A stretch of 64,000 nucleotides of DNA from an uncultured Haliea sp. (GTDB taxonomy: Bacteria; Pseudomonadota; Gammaproteobacteria; Pseudomonadales; Halieaceae): the NCBI GenBank assembly GCA_913062625.1, contig CAJXWP010000007.1, forward strand, positions 1 to 64,000, in the 5' to 3' direction. The position numbers and the translations under genes were made by a program. Of this stretch, positions 54,906 to 64,000 are shown in pieces. How positions within the stretch are numbered: the first letter of the stretch is position 1; every line of letters starts with the position of its first letter. The notes beneath the pieces were generated by a model. That model made no database searches, had not been told where the DNA came from, and saw nothing but the letters and a program-made list of their open reading frames with translations.

Positions 54906-55754
54906 ATGATTGCGCTATTACCGTTAGTGGCCGTCATCGCTGCCATTTTCGTTTACTTTTATTATATGAAATGGCGAGACCAGTGGGTTCGCAGCCGCCC
55001 TTTTCCTGAGGAATGGCTCGCCTATCTGACGGAAGCGCTAGCGGTCTATTCTTGCCTATCCTTGCAAGAACAGCATCGGCTGCGTCAACTTATTCTGGTG
55101 TTCCTCGCTCGTAAACGATTTTACGGATGTGCCGGATTGGTCGTGACCGACCAGATGCGAGTCATCATTGCAGCAGAGGCATGCCTTCTGCTGCTGAATC
55201 ACGGCTGGGCAGTCTATCCTAAGCTATCCTCCGTGCTTATTTACCCGTCTGCATTTCGAGTAACACGCGAGGAGCTTCAGCCAGATGGGGTTGTGAAATC
55301 CTCAGAACACCATGTATTAGGAGAGTCATGGGGCAGCGGTCGAGTCATTCTTTCTTGGGATGACGTTGAAAGTGGCGCGACAGACTTCACAGACGGTCAC
55401 AACGTGGTATTGCATGAGTTCGCTCACCAGCTGGATGCCGAGTCCGGTACGACTAATGGAGCACCACGGCTACGCCACAATACTTATAAATCTTGGTCTA
55501 AAGTGTTTATGGAAAACTTCGAGGATTTGAGAGAGCGTAGCCGGAGGCACCAGACGACAGTCATGGATACCTATGGCGCTACTAATCCAGCAGAATTTTT
55601 TGCGGTCGCCACCGAGACTTTTTTTGAAGAACCACACCAATTGTATGAAACACGCCCTGAGCTATATAACGAGCTTTGCCAGTATTATCAACTGGACCCA
55701 AGACATTGGCACCCCAAAGGCGCTTCTCAGAACACCCACACACCCTACAAATAA
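54906..55754 (+). CDS. mtfA: MtfA-type zinc peptidase (M90 family)
   Basis: A 282-residue protein of the MtfA/DgsA-anti-repressor family. Zinc motif HEFAH (His170, Glu171, His174) in NVVLHEFAHQLDAESG, with the third ligand Glu in the downstream EFFAVATETFFEEP. In E. coli MtfA binds the glucose repressor Mlc and has aminopeptidase activity. Here an N-terminal membrane helix (IALLPLVAVIAAIFVYFYY) is retained, as in many marine members. The ATG at 54906 follows AAGGG; the longer reading from 54687 has no family character and crosses the Fur-box-like site. Confidence 0.9.
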   Translation: MIALLPLVAVIAAIFVYFYYMKWRDQWVRSRPFPEEWLAYLTEALAVYSCLSLQEQHRLRQLILVFLARKRFYGCAGLVVTDQMRVIIAAEACLLLLNHGWAVYPKLSSVLIYPSAFRVTREELQPDGVVKSSEHHVLGESWGSGRVILSWDDVESGATDFTDGHNVVLHEFAHQLDAESGTTNGAPRLRHNTYKSWSKVFMENFEDLRERSRRHQTTVMDTYGATNPAEFFAVATETFFEEPHQLYETRPELYNELCQYYQLDPRHWHPKGASQNTHTPYK

Positions 55755-56051
55755 ATTAACTTGAACCATGAACGAGACGTGCCAGTGGCCTGATAAGCCA
55801 CTGCAGCAGGTAGACGCAGACTATCTTGCCTGTACGGCACTATGCATCTTACAAGCGATCACACTCGGAGCGTAGCCAGACCATATGGCCCTAAGATCAC
55901 GATTTTTTAACAACTATATTTTCGCCACTCGCCTTTTACTTTCCCATTCCTCACTTTCATTAACAACAGTGCTATATACTAAAAGAGCTTATAAACAAAT
56001 GTATCCGCCGGCCAATAACACAGCCACTGCGGTCTAATAGACGGGATCCGG

Positions 56052-57206
56052 ATGTACGAAATACTTCCAGTAGCAATTGCAATAACGTTGTTAACATCTG
56101 TTTTTATCTGCGTGAGATGGGGCAACGTCAGGTGTGTTGGAAAAACACCGGTGTCGCTGCTAGCGTTTTCAGCGATTTTATTCACCTCTGGACTAGATGT
56201 TGGCTTGATCATGTTTCCTCTTGTCGAATTCCCAATATATGCCACTGAAGATGACTACAGTTTCACCAATCCGCTGGCGATTGAATTCGGTTTTTGGGGC
56301 TTTTTGGTTTGGGCCTTCTATTTTTTAACCACCTTCTATTTTTGCATTGTTGAGCCCAAACTAGGTCTGTTTCAATACCGGCCTATCCGTTGGATTAACA
56401 ACCTAATTATTATTTCCACCTGTGCATTTACAGCGTATCTTTTTCTCAGTTACGCGCCCACTTATATCGATGGAATCTCCCCTCTACAGCAATACCTCTT
56501 GGTGGGTTTAATCATTTTTATGGCAGTTTGTTCGAGCACTCATGTCCGTTATATAAAATTGCTCAGCATCGCATCTAGCGCATTATTTATACTGCTAACG
56601 CTAGTAATGCTGGGGGCATCTGGAGCATCGGTCTCAGCCTACATAGAATCATTATCTAACCTAACGGGCTATTTTAAAAACATTCATCGCTTTGTCGGCC
56701 CTATCAGTGACTATCACGGCTGGTATTTGTTCTGGTGGTTTGCGTGGAGCATTATGATCGGCCAGTTTGTAGCAAGATTTGTCAGCGGGATGAAAACCTG
56801 GCAGTTGTTAGTCGCTTTATTGGTGATCCCGTCCGTTGCTATAGCACTCTGGTTTTCAACACTCTATTACTATTTTTCTAATGGCATTGCTGTCGCAGGA
56901 CTATTGCGCTGGGCGATGGTAATCCTCGGGATTATTTTCGTCATTAACTCACTGGACTCGCTTATCCGTCTGTATACCGACAATCTGGGTTTCAACATAG
57001 AGAAACTCGGACTAGCACAATACGTTAGTGGAAACTTTTTATTAATCGGGTCTCTGGTACTGCTATACCAGTTGACGCCGCTTAAAATTGAGTGGGTAGG
57101 TTTAGTCGTCATTGGACTATATATCGCTATCTATATCCTGGTGTTCAAGAACAGAAGCAAACTCCGTGACAGCATTACTTGCGCGAACGATAGCTCTAAA
57201 ATTTGA
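56052..57206 (+). CDS. Short BCCT-type transporter
   Basis: A 384-residue membrane protein of about ten helices. The BCCT (betaine/choline/carnitine) signature is recognised in [27 protein letters not shown] (about 222-248), which corresponds to the Trp-rich helix 8 segment of BetP. The sodium/substrate loop that is GMGIG in BetP reads [16 protein letters not shown] here. Typical BCCT proteins have 500 or more residues and 12 helices; this one lacks the first helices and the C-terminal extension. The BetA-like gene follows within five bases, so choline, a betaine or a similar compound is the likely substrate. Confidence 0.75.
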   Translation: MYEILPVAIAITLLTSVFICVRWGNVRCVGKTPVSLLAFSAILFTSGLDVGLIMFPLVEFPIYATEDDYSFTNPLAIEFGFWGFLVWAFYFLTTFYFCIVEPKLGLFQYRPIRWINNLIIISTCAFTAYLFLSYAPTYIDGISPLQQYLLVGLIIFMAVCSSTHVRYIKLLSIASSALFILLTLVMLGASGASVSAYIESLSNLTGYFKNIHRFVGPISDYHGWYLFWWFAWSIMIGQFVARFVSGMKTWQLLVALLVIPSVAIALWFSTLYYYFSNGIAVAGLLRWAMVILGIIFVINSLDSLIRLYTDNLGFNIEKLGLAQYVSGNFLLIGSLVLLYQLTPLKIEWVGLVVIGLYIAIYILVFKNRSKLRDSITCANDSSKI

Positions 57207-57210
57207 GATC

Positions 57211-58893
57211 ATGGGAATAATGAAAACAGTAAAAACTTACGACTATATCGTTATAGGCGCTGGCTCTGCCGGGGCAATCGTTGCGTCTCGCCTTAGCGAA
57301 GACCCACGCCGCACGGTATTGCTTATTGAATACGGAGGCAGCGATCGTAGTCTTTTTATTCGTATGCCTTCGGCACTGGGTATTCCAATGAACAGCAAGA
57401 AGTACAATTGGGGCTTCACGTCTGCCCCGGAGCCATACTTAAACAACCGACGAATGAATTGTCCCCGAGGAAAAGTGCTCGGCGGAACTTCATCAATAAA
57501 CGGGATGGTTTACGTCAGAGGCCACGCACATGACTATGACGAATGGGAGTCTCTTGGCGCCGTCGGCTGGAATTACCAAAGCTGCTTGCCTTACTTCAAA
57601 AAACTAGAAAATCATCAGTGCGTCAGCAGCGAATATGCTGGCTGTGATGGACCTGTGGCCATTAGCGGTGGCAATAACATGAGCAACCCACTCTACAGAG
57701 CTTTTATCGATGCTGGGGTCAATGCAGGCTATCGTGAAACAAAGGATTACAACGGCTACCGACAAGAAGGATTTGGGCAAAAATTTATGAATGTGGATGA
57801 AGGCGTTCGAGCTTCCACAAGTCATGCTTATTTAAAAGCAGCGAAAATGCGCAAGAACTTGACCCTGTTAAAGCATGCTTTAGTCAAAAAGATTCATTTT
57901 TCAGAAAAAACAGCGACGGGGATTCTGTGCGAATTTGGAGGCTCAACCTTTCAATTTAACGCGCGACGCGAGGTAATTCTCTGTGCAGGGGCAATCGGAT
58001 CGCCACATTTACTGCAGGTATCGGGCGTAGGACCGAAGGCAACGTTGCAGGCGGCCGGAATAGACTTAGTGCATGAGCTGTCTGGAGTCGGTGAGAACCT
58101 ACAAGATCACTTGGAGTTTAACTTTCAGTATCGCTGTAAACAGCCTATAAGCCTCAACAGCCAACTGGGTTTTTTTAACAGGGCTTTGATCGGGGCACGA
58201 TGGCTGTTGTTTAAAACTGGCCTAGGCGGCACGAATCACTTTGAATCCTGCGCTTTTATTCGATCTAGAGCGGGAATTCAGTGGCCAGATATTCAATATC
58301 ACTTTTTACCCGGTGCTATCACCTATGATGGCGGCGTGGCATTTAAAGGCCATGGATTTCAGGTACATGTTGGTCATAATAAGGCCACGAGCCGCGGTCA
58401 TGTGCGAGCGACTTCAGCCGATATAAATCAGCATCCAGAAATACTGTTCAACTATCTGTCAACAGAACACGACAGACAAGGCTTTCGTGACTGTGTGCAT
58501 TTAACCAGAGAAATTATGCGCCAACCGGCGATGGATGCTTACCGAGGCGATGTCATTCAGCCCTCGGTTGAGGTGCAAACTGATGAGCAAATTGATGCCT
58601 TTATACGAGAGTCAGTTGATAGTGCCTACCATCCTGCGGGCACCTGTAAAATCGGTGCCGATGCTATGGCCGTTGTAGATCCAGATCTTAGAGTAAGAGG
58701 CTTAAGAAACTTACGAATTATTGACTCGTCGGTGTTCCCCACGGTGCCCAACGGTAATCTGAATGCACCAACCATGATGCTTGCAGAGCGCGGTGCAGAT
58801 TTAATAAAAGGCACCATAGAGCCTTCAATATCAGCAGCGGTCTATATAGACGAGCAGTGGCAGACACGACAAAGAGAGTGTGTCACGGTGTAA
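57211..58893 (+). CDS. GMC oxidoreductase, choline-dehydrogenase-like
   Basis: A 560-residue FAD-dependent alcohol dehydrogenase very similar in layout to BetA. FAD motif [21 protein letters not shown] at the start, [39 protein letters not shown] (GMC signature 2), and the catalytic end with [11 protein letters not shown] and [19 protein letters not shown]. BetA oxidises choline to betaine aldehyde and glycine betaine; substrates of relatives include other alcohols. The ATG at 57211 or 57220 is the start; the reading from 57112 overlaps the transporter and is rejected. No betB or betI is next to it. Confidence 0.88.
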   Translation: MGIMKTVKTYDYIVIGAGSAGAIVASRLSEDPRRTVLLIEYGGSDRSLFIRMPSALGIPMNSKKYNWGFTSAPEPYLNNRRMNCPRGKVLGGTSSINGMVYVRGHAHDYDEWESLGAVGWNYQSCLPYFKKLENHQCVSSEYAGCDGPVAISGGNNMSNPLYRAFIDAGVNAGYRETKDYNGYRQEGFGQKFMNVDEGVRASTSHAYLKAAKMRKNLTLLKHALVKKIHFSEKTATGILCEFGGSTFQFNARREVILCAGAIGSPHLLQVSGVGPKATLQAAGIDLVHELSGVGENLQDHLEFNFQYRCKQPISLNSQLGFFNRALIGARWLLFKTGLGGTNHFESCAFIRSRAGIQWPDIQYHFLPGAITYDGGVAFKGHGFQVHVGHNKATSRGHVRATSADINQHPEILFNYLSTEHDRQGFRDCVHLTREIMRQPAMDAYRGDVIQPSVEVQTDEQIDAFIRESVDSAYHPAGTCKIGADAMAVVDPDLRVRGLRNLRIIDSSVFPTVPNGNLNAPTMMLAERGADLIKGTIEPSISAAVYIDEQWQTRQRECVTV

Positions 58894-58922
58894 TGACGCA
58901 GGAGTACTAACAAATAAATTAG

Positions 58923-59111
58923 GCGTACGGCATTGTCGGTGACTGAGTGTCAGTTCACCTATGTTGTATAAGGCTCTGTGCACTGAAGAACCGGAATAGC
59001 TCGATGACCGGAGACCCCAGACTCAGGCTGTCTAGTGCACAGCAGGTAGCTTGCCAATACGTCTCTAAAAGTTGATCCAAAGACATTTAGATCGCGTACG
59101 GTATTGTCAGT
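58923..59111. repeat. Direct repeat upstream of the photolyase operon
   Basis: GCGTACGGCATTGTCGGT (58923-58940) and GCGTACGGTATTGTCAGT (59094-59111) agree at 16 of 18 bases and are 171 bases apart in the 270-base gap before the photolyase genes. The second copy lies 50 bases before the start codon. They could be a light- or damage-responsive operator; no MerR/CarH-type regulator is in the window. Confidence 0.5.
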
Positions 59112-59161
59112 AGATACGGCACTAACATCGCAACCCACACATCTATAGAAAAGTAGCGTTT

Positions 59162-60499
59162 ATGCATAAGGTTGGTCTATTTTGGTTTCACACCGATTTA
59201 CGCGTCGTCGATAACCCCGCGCTTGTGCAAGCCTCTCAGGAAGTAGATCGTCTGATTTGCATTTACTGCTTGCCGCCGATCTCTCACGGAAGGAAATCTC
59301 CAAATTCGTTGTCAGATCATCGGCTACAGTTTCTCCAAGAAAGCCTCATAGGGTTAGATAGCAGCCTGAGGACGCTAGGCCAACAACTCGACGTCATCTA
59401 TGCACCTGCCCTGGAAACGATTGCACAGCTCATCACGCGCCATGATATTGGAGCAATCTACGGGACTTCTAGCGCAGATTATGGCGTTAATGAGGTCTGG
59501 AAACTGCTAAGGGACCGCTATCCTCTGATTACTTTCAGTCAAATAAGCGGTGGCAGTTTGATTAGCTCTCTGCAATTGCCTTTTCCGGTAGACGAGCTGC
59601 CTGATAGTTTTTCTAAGTTTCGTCGTAAAGTAGAGCCCATTGAGATCAGTGAGCCATTAATAGCACCGGACTCACTGCCGCGACGCCCAGCGAATGCGAC
59701 AGCCAGTGAGTGGCTGCGACTATTTCCGGCATTTATGCCTAACCCGAGCCCTTTATTCAGCGGTGGTGAGCATAATGGAATCGAGCATTTGCAGGGATAC
59801 TTCGCTAAAGATTTAGCCAGCAGCTATAAAACAACACGGAATGGGTTAGACGGCATGGACTATTCAACGAAGTTCAGTCCGTGGCTAGCCAACGGCAATC
59901 TGTCTCCAAGGACAGTAATGAAAGCGCTCAAAGGGTATGAGCAGTTCGTAGAGAAGAACGATTCGACTTATTGGATCTATTTTGAACTTTTGTGGCGTGA
60001 CTATTTTCAATACTATGCCCTGAAGTACGGCGTTCGATTATTTTCCTTTAGTGGCATTAAACAGCACAAGCCAGGCACGAGTTTTTATGCCGAGCGCTAT
60101 CAAAAATGGTGCCAAGGCAACACGCCCTACCCTATCGTGAACGCCTGCATGAAGCAGCTTAACAGCAGCGGTTACTTGTCGAATCGTGGTCGTCAACTGG
60201 TTGCTAGTTGCTTTGTGCATGAACTCAATCTCGATTGGCGCTATGGAGCTGCCTATTTAGAACAGCAGCTGATCGACTATGACGTCGCGTCTAATTGGGG
60301 TAACTGGCAGTACTTGGCCGGAGTGGGCGCGGACCCCAGAGGCCACCGTCAATTTGATCTCGCCAAGCAGACAAAAATTTACGATCCAGATAATCTTTTC
60401 ATACATAAATGGGATGGCGAGAATTGTTCTTCGGTACTGGACTCAGTGGATGCTGCAGACTGGCCTATTCTCGACACTGTTACGGCAGCTAAAATATGA
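59162..60499 (+). CDS. Cryptochrome DASH / DNA photolyase
   Basis: A 445-residue photolyase/cryptochrome. N-terminal antenna domain VGLFWFHTDLRVVDNPAL; C-terminal FAD domain with SNRGRQLVASCFVHELNLDWRYGAAYLEQQLIDYDVASNWGNWQYLAGVGADPRGHRQFDLAKQTKIYDPD, the series that marks the CRY-DASH subgroup (SNRGRQNVAS, NWGNW). CRY-DASH proteins repair cyclobutane dimers in single-stranded DNA and may act as photoreceptors. Translationally coupled to the next gene (ATGA overlap). Confidence 0.93.
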   Translation: MHKVGLFWFHTDLRVVDNPALVQASQEVDRLICIYCLPPISHGRKSPNSLSDHRLQFLQESLIGLDSSLRTLGQQLDVIYAPALETIAQLITRHDIGAIYGTSSADYGVNEVWKLLRDRYPLITFSQISGGSLISSLQLPFPVDELPDSFSKFRRKVEPIEISEPLIAPDSLPRRPANATASEWLRLFPAFMPNPSPLFSGGEHNGIEHLQGYFAKDLASSYKTTRNGLDGMDYSTKFSPWLANGNLSPRTVMKALKGYEQFVEKNDSTYWIYFELLWRDYFQYYALKYGVRLFSFSGIKQHKPGTSFYAERYQKWCQGNTPYPIVNACMKQLNSSGYLSNRGRQLVASCFVHELNLDWRYGAAYLEQQLIDYDVASNWGNWQYLAGVGADPRGHRQFDLAKQTKIYDPDNLFIHKWDGENCSSVLDSVDAADWPILDTVTAAKI

Positions 60500-62049
60500 G
60501 CAAGTTCCACACCATTAGACTTATTCTCGGCGATCAACTGAATCGCGAACACTCCTGGTATAAAAGCAAGGATGATGGCGTCCTCTATGTGATTGCTGAG
60601 CTACACCAAGAGGCCACTTATGTTACCCACCACATCCAGAAGCTTTGCAGCTTCTTTGCTGCCATGGCTGATTTCGCTCAATCTCTAGGGGCAGACTGCC
60701 ATACGGTTCAGCACTGCACCCTAGACGAGACGGTTCAGTACGAAAACCTCAGCCATATGATCCGTTCTTTGTGTGAGCGCCACGGGGTCGAAAATTTCCA
60801 CTATCAAGCTCCTGACGAGTTTCGTTTAACAGAGGAGATGCGGAACTTAGATTTAGGTCCCGAGCTGTGCATAACCTGTTATGACAGCGAGCATTTCTTG
60901 CTACCGAAGGACGAAATCGGCAAGTATATCAACGCGGGCAAACATAACCGCATGGAATCTTTCTACCGCAAGATGCGCAAACGTTTTAATATTCTGATGG
61001 CGGCAGATCAACCCCTTGGCGATCGTTGGAATTTTGATGGTGATAACAGGAAAAAGCTGAAGCCCGCAGACCTTGCAGTTGTGCCGGAACCGTTACTATT
61101 TAATAATGATGTCGGCGACATTTTGCGGCGCATCGAAAAACATCAGATAAAGTCTTTAGGGAAAGCGGCTGAGAGTTTACCTTGGCCTATCAACCAGCAT
61201 CAGGCCATGCAGCTGCTGCATTTTTTCTGTCAGCACTGCCTACCAAATTTCGGCCGTTTTCAAGATGCGATGACTCGACACGGTGAAAACCGCTGGAGCC
61301 TTTATCATTCGCGGATATCCTTTGCGCTGAACAGCAAGCTGCTGCACCCCCTGCAAGTCATTGAAACCGCCATCGAGTATTTCGAGCGGACAGACTCCAG
61401 CGTTGATTTGGCGCAGATTGAAGGTTTTGTGCGCCAAATTCTAGGTTGGCGGGAATATATCCGGGCTGTCTACTGGTCTAATATGCCGGATTATGCTCAA
61501 CACAACGAGCTCAATGCTCAGCGTGATCTGCCTGAGTACTATTGGACAGGAAAAACAAAAATGGCGTGTATGCATCAAGCCGTAGACCAATCACTGGATT
61601 ATGCATACGCGCATCACATTCAGCGGCTGATGGTGACCGGAAACTTTGCGATGCTTGCAGGCGTTAATCCTGATCAGGTTGATAACTGGTATCTGAGCAT
61701 CTATATTGATGCTGTTGAGTGGGTAGAGATGCCCAATACTAGGGGCATGAGTCAATTTTCTGACGGAGGCCTCGTTGCCACCAAGCCCTATGCCGCGAGT
61801 GGTAGTTATATCAATAAGATGAGCGATTACTGCGGCGACTGTCATTACAGTGTTAAAGAGCGTTTTACTGAACAGGCCTGCCCCTTTAACAGCCTGTATT
61901 GGCATTTTATGCAGCGCCACGGCGACAAATTTTCTCGCAACCCGCGAACGGCAATGGCTTATAGAACCTGGGAGAAGATGGATTCAAACGTAAAGCGCGA
62001 TATTTTAGTGCGGGCCGAGCACTGTTTGGTAAATATAGAAAGCCTATAA
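60496..62049 (+). CDS. Iron-sulfur bacterial cryptochrome/(6-4) photolyase (FeS-BCP)
   Basis: A 517-residue photolyase-like protein of the FeS-BCP/CryPro group (PhrB of Agrobacterium, CryB of Rhodobacter), which repair (6-4) photoproducts and carry a 4Fe-4S cluster. Start HTIRLILGDQLNREHSWY; late part YWTGKTKMACMH, GNFAMLAGVNPDQVDNWYLSIYIDAVEWVEMPNTRGMSQFSDGG, and the cluster cysteines in KMSDYCGDCHYSVKERFTEQACPFN plus the Cys in KMACMH (four in all). The ATG lies inside the previous gene's last codons with TGA overlap. With CRY-DASH it forms one operon. Confidence 0.95.
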   Translation: MSKFHTIRLILGDQLNREHSWYKSKDDGVLYVIAELHQEATYVTHHIQKLCSFFAAMADFAQSLGADCHTVQHCTLDETVQYENLSHMIRSLCERHGVENFHYQAPDEFRLTEEMRNLDLGPELCITCYDSEHFLLPKDEIGKYINAGKHNRMESFYRKMRKRFNILMAADQPLGDRWNFDGDNRKKLKPADLAVVPEPLLFNNDVGDILRRIEKHQIKSLGKAAESLPWPINQHQAMQLLHFFCQHCLPNFGRFQDAMTRHGENRWSLYHSRISFALNSKLLHPLQVIETAIEYFERTDSSVDLAQIEGFVRQILGWREYIRAVYWSNMPDYAQHNELNAQRDLPEYYWTGKTKMACMHQAVDQSLDYAYAHHIQRLMVTGNFAMLAGVNPDQVDNWYLSIYIDAVEWVEMPNTRGMSQFSDGGLVATKPYAASGSYINKMSDYCGDCHYSVKERFTEQACPFNSLYWHFMQRHGDKFSRNPRTAMAYRTWEKMDSNVKRDILVRAEHCLVNIESL

Positions 62050-62119
62050 CCCCTGCCGCCAACTCTATCTAGCACTTCAAACAGCTATGCGTGCTGATCA
62101 ATAGCCGGCGCCATATTTT

Positions 62120-62512
62120 TTATTTTTCTGCGGAGGCGGGAGTCCAGAAGATGCGAACGGTTTTCTTCCCAAACTCTATGGCTGCGTCGCGGTCTGATCC
62201 CATAAAAATATCAATTCGTTTAGTAAATCGCTTATTCAACTTGTCGCGCACCAGATAGTATTCAGGAAAACCTTCAATCCTGACCTTTGCATTATGCACC
62301 AATCCAATTCCGATTAAATCGCGCGACACAGCAATGGAAGGGATATTGATGTCGAGCTTGTCTCCCCATGCACCGATTTCTGGATCACCTTGGGTCTGCC
62401 CCGGCAAAGCATTGTAGGCAGTTCCCTCTACCTCCATAGTCATTTCATCACGCGCACAGGAGCTGCACACTAAAACCACAAAGACCAGCGCTACACGAGA
62501 AAATATTTTCAT
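62120..62512 (-). CDS. 3D-domain lipoprotein
   Basis: A 130-residue lipoprotein. Signal MKIFSRVALVFVVLVCSSC (lipobox SSC). The mature part EGTAYNALPGQTQGDPEIGAWGDKLDINIPSIAVSRDLIGIGL...YLVRDKLNKRFTKRIDIFMG follows the 3D (Asp-Asp-Asp) domain pattern of MltA-like lytic transglycosylases, with Asp in AVSRDL, VRDK and RIDIF. These domains cut peptidoglycan glycan strands. The protein is a bare 3D domain, much shorter than MltA. Confidence 0.8.
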   Translation of the reverse strand: MKIFSRVALVFVVLVCSSCARDEMTMEVEGTAYNALPGQTQGDPEIGAWGDKLDINIPSIAVSRDLIGIGLVHNAKVRIEGFPEYYLVRDKLNKRFTKRIDIFMGSDRDAAIEFGKKTVRIFWTPASAEK

Positions 62513-63064
62513 CCGAGGCTATCCAAAGGGTTGGGCTAAATAGTGAGATTTATCATTGTTAGCTATCGTGGCAATCAATGGGCTGGCTCACAAAGAGATA
62601 CATGGGCCACTGCTACATTGGAGTACCATGCTTGTACTGTGAGCATCCCAAAACCCGCTGACACAGTCAAGCGTGTGCCTGCAAATACGCTTTGCGAGTA
62701 TCCCCACAAGAAGCGAAAAAGCATCAGCTATATTCTCTGACAGCCCTCACATCGATGCCCGCACCCTGTCAGGGTTTTGGCAACCCATGGGCATCCCAGG
62801 CACCGGGCACCGTCCTCCTCACCAAAAGCCGTATCAATGTGCAGAGGACTAGCGACCCCAAGGAAGTCCATGTTGGGGTGGCACCTCTCCAAGCGCACAA
62901 ATCGGATTGAAATCGAATGTTTAATTCAGACGCTAGGGTTTAATGTGTTTATAATCATCATTGGCGCTGACAGCGGATGCATAAAGAACTTGTCCTGCCA
63001 TAAAATGCGACTCAAATAGCAGCTTACCCGCCTACGCTGGACCAACTAAATCGGATAGATACCA
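62513..63064. other. Intergenic region before the membrane-fusion protein
   Basis: About 550 bases without a convincing gene. Overlapping short ORFs on the plus strand (62543-63019) have no ribosome binding site and unlikely composition. No RNA gene or repeat was recognised. Confidence 0.35.
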
Positions 63065-64000
63065 ATGCAGAAAAAAGGGTTGAGGCGCGGTTTGCCGCTG
63101 CTGGTGTTGGCGGCTTGTATCGCGGTTGCTTTTGTTATGATTGCCAGCAGATCAGAATTGCCACAGCGCGATGATGTGGTGGTGGCGCCACTCGTTGATG
63201 TTCTGACAGTGGCACCCGGGGCGGTTGCGGTCACCATATTGTCTAGAGGAACCGTGCGCTCTAAACACGATATCGAGCTGGTCAGCGAGGTATCGGGGCG
63301 AGTTATCAAAGTAGCGCCGGAATTTGTCGAGGGAGGGGCAGTATTGCAGGGAGTGACACTGTTAAACATTGACCCTATAGATTATGAAGTTGCTTTATCG
63401 GGGGCACAAGCGGGAGTGGCCAGTGCTGAGTTGTCTCTGGCAGAGGTTCAGGTAGTGGTAATGCGCGCCGCGATTGATGAGGCCAAAGCCCAAGTCCAGG
63501 CATCCAAGGACAGATTACGGCAGGCAGAGGTGGACCTCAAAAACACGGCAATAGCCGCACCTTTTGATGCCATTATTGATAGTAAGCAGGTTGATCTCGG
63601 GCAGTACGTGCAGGCCGGCTCGGCTCTGATGCGCTTGCTAAGTACCGGCAGTGTTGAGATCAGGTTACCGTTACTGGCATCCGATGTAAGCTTTGTGAAC
63701 TATGGACAGTCTGCTGATGGCGGCTGGCCAGAGGCTTCACTGACAGCCAAGTTCGGGAATACTGACACCCAGTGGACGGCACGACTGGTGCGCCTGGAGC
63801 AACGTGTTGATGAGCAAACCAGGGTGTTCTATTTGGTCGCCGAAGTCGATAGCCCCTATGACACTAGTCGGCATCCAAAGCCATTATCTGTTGGATTATT
63901 TGTGGAGGCTGAGATTAAAGGCGAGCCTATTCCTGATGCCGTCGCTTTGCCCCGATCGGCGCTGTACGGTGATGACTCGGTCTTTGTCGTTGAGCAGGGT
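63065..64000 (+). CDS. RND efflux periplasmic membrane-fusion protein (partial)
   Basis: The first 312 codons of a HlyD/AcrA-family adaptor, running off the window. N-terminal membrane helix LPLLVLAACIAVAFVMIA; beta-barrel/lipoyl segment SRGTVRSKHDIELVSEVSGRVIKVAPEFVEGGAVLQGVTLLNIDPIDYEVAL; an alpha-hairpin (AEVQVVVMRAAIDEAKAQVQASKDRLRQAEVDL); then LKNTAIAAPFDAIIDSKQVDLGQYVQAGSALMRLLSTGSVEIRLPL, the classic second lipoyl half. It connects an RND pump to an outer-membrane channel; the pump gene is expected just after the window. Confidence 0.92.
   Translation, partial: MQKKGLRRGLPLLVLAACIAVAFVMIASRSELPQRDDVVVAPLVDVLTVAPGAVAVTILSRGTVRSKHDIELVSEVSGRVIKVAPEFVEGGAVLQGVTLLNIDPIDYEVALSGAQAGVASAELSLAEVQVVVMRAAIDEAKAQVQASKDRLRQAEVDLKNTAIAAPFDAIIDSKQVDLGQYVQAGSALMRLLSTGSVEIRLPLLASDVSFVNYGQSADGGWPEASLTAKFGNTDTQWTARLVRLEQRVDEQTRVFYLVAEVDSPYDTSRHPKPLSVGLFVEAEIKGEPIPDAVALPRSALYGDDSVFVVEQG

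Noticed and set aside
2557-59060. Shared 14-mer TAGCTTGCCAATAC at 2557 (beyond the rhodopsin terminator) and 59047 (before the photolyases).
   Set aside because: In a window of this size several 14-base matches are expected by chance, and the first copy lies downstream of the rhodopsin gene where a common operator would make no sense.
62543-63019. Three overlapping plus-strand ORFs of 65-80 codons before the membrane-fusion protein.
   Set aside because: Mutually overlapping in different frames, no ribosome binding site, no homology recognised.
1-64000. CRISPR array, toxin-antitoxin pair or anti-phage defence system.
   Set aside because: Looked for regular spaced repeats and typical gene pairs; none was seen.

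Overview
The window reads as chromosome of an aerobic, heterotrophic, probably marine gammaproteobacterium of the Cellvibrionales/Halieaceae/Spongiibacteraceae kind. This is inferred from the gene mix, not from any marker phylogeny: a green-type proteorhodopsin, two TonB-dependent receptors of the oligotroph type, an OprI/Lpp-like murein lipoprotein, MtfA, a YeeN-type YebC paralogue, gltBD and many oxidative catabolic genes. There is no rRNA, CRISPR array, integrase or recognisable insertion sequence. One tRNA (Arg-ACG) is present.

Layout. 0-7.3 kb: end of a CorA-like transporter, a DUF1214-like membrane-anchored protein, a short-chain dehydrogenase (SDR), proteorhodopsin with its terminator, an atypical SDR, a MarR/SnoaL pair divergent from another SDR, and a small outer-membrane barrel. 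7.8-18.2 kb: a first catabolic block with a TonB receptor, SDR, acyl-CoA ligase, TetR regulator, flavin-dependent (LLM) oxidoreductase, NTF2-like protein, tRNA-Arg, TauD-type dioxygenase and class II aldolase-like protein. 18.2-26.1 kb: mixed genes (PGPGW membrane protein, MsnO8-like LLM protein, LEA-like lipoprotein, YebC paralogue, a CoxB lacking its CuA domain, nitronate monooxygenase, lipoprotein hydrolase, acetyltransferase).

26.7-42.2 kb is the most interesting part: an apparent regulon for uptake and oxidation of a hydrophobic, possibly sterol- or terpenoid-like compound. It holds an amidohydrolase, an internally deleted SDR, a TonB receptor, an operon NTF2-like/CYP51-type P450/ferredoxin/epimerase/MaoC, a divergent LLM oxidoreductase, a periplasmic PQQ-type beta-propeller, a protein of unknown family, a TetR regulator and two further P450s. 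The palindrome TATAGT-N4-ACTATA (one copy with one mismatch) lies in three of its promoter regions, always against a -10-like sequence. A weaker copy precedes one P450. This points to one TetR repressor, most simply the one at 38.8 kb, controlling receptor, P450 system and itself.

42.2-46.5 kb: SGNH hydrolase, then an Lpp-like lipoprotein between two L,D-transpeptidases, which looks like an outer-membrane-to-peptidoglycan tethering set, and a fourth P450. 47-53 kb: gltB-gltD (glutamate synthase). 53.2-55.8 kb: an AP2-like DNA-binding protein, two small genes of unknown function and mtfA, with a Fur-box-like sequence in the divergent promoter. 56-62 kb: a short BCCT-type transporter with a BetA-like GMC oxidoreductase, then a translationally coupled pair of photolyases (CRY-DASH and the iron-sulfur bacterial type). 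The window ends in a 3D-domain lipoprotein and the start of an RND membrane-fusion protein.

Starts were moved from the longest possible ORF where a ribosome binding site, overlap or conserved N-terminus argued for it; each case is stated. No database search was possible, so family names rest on motifs read by eye.
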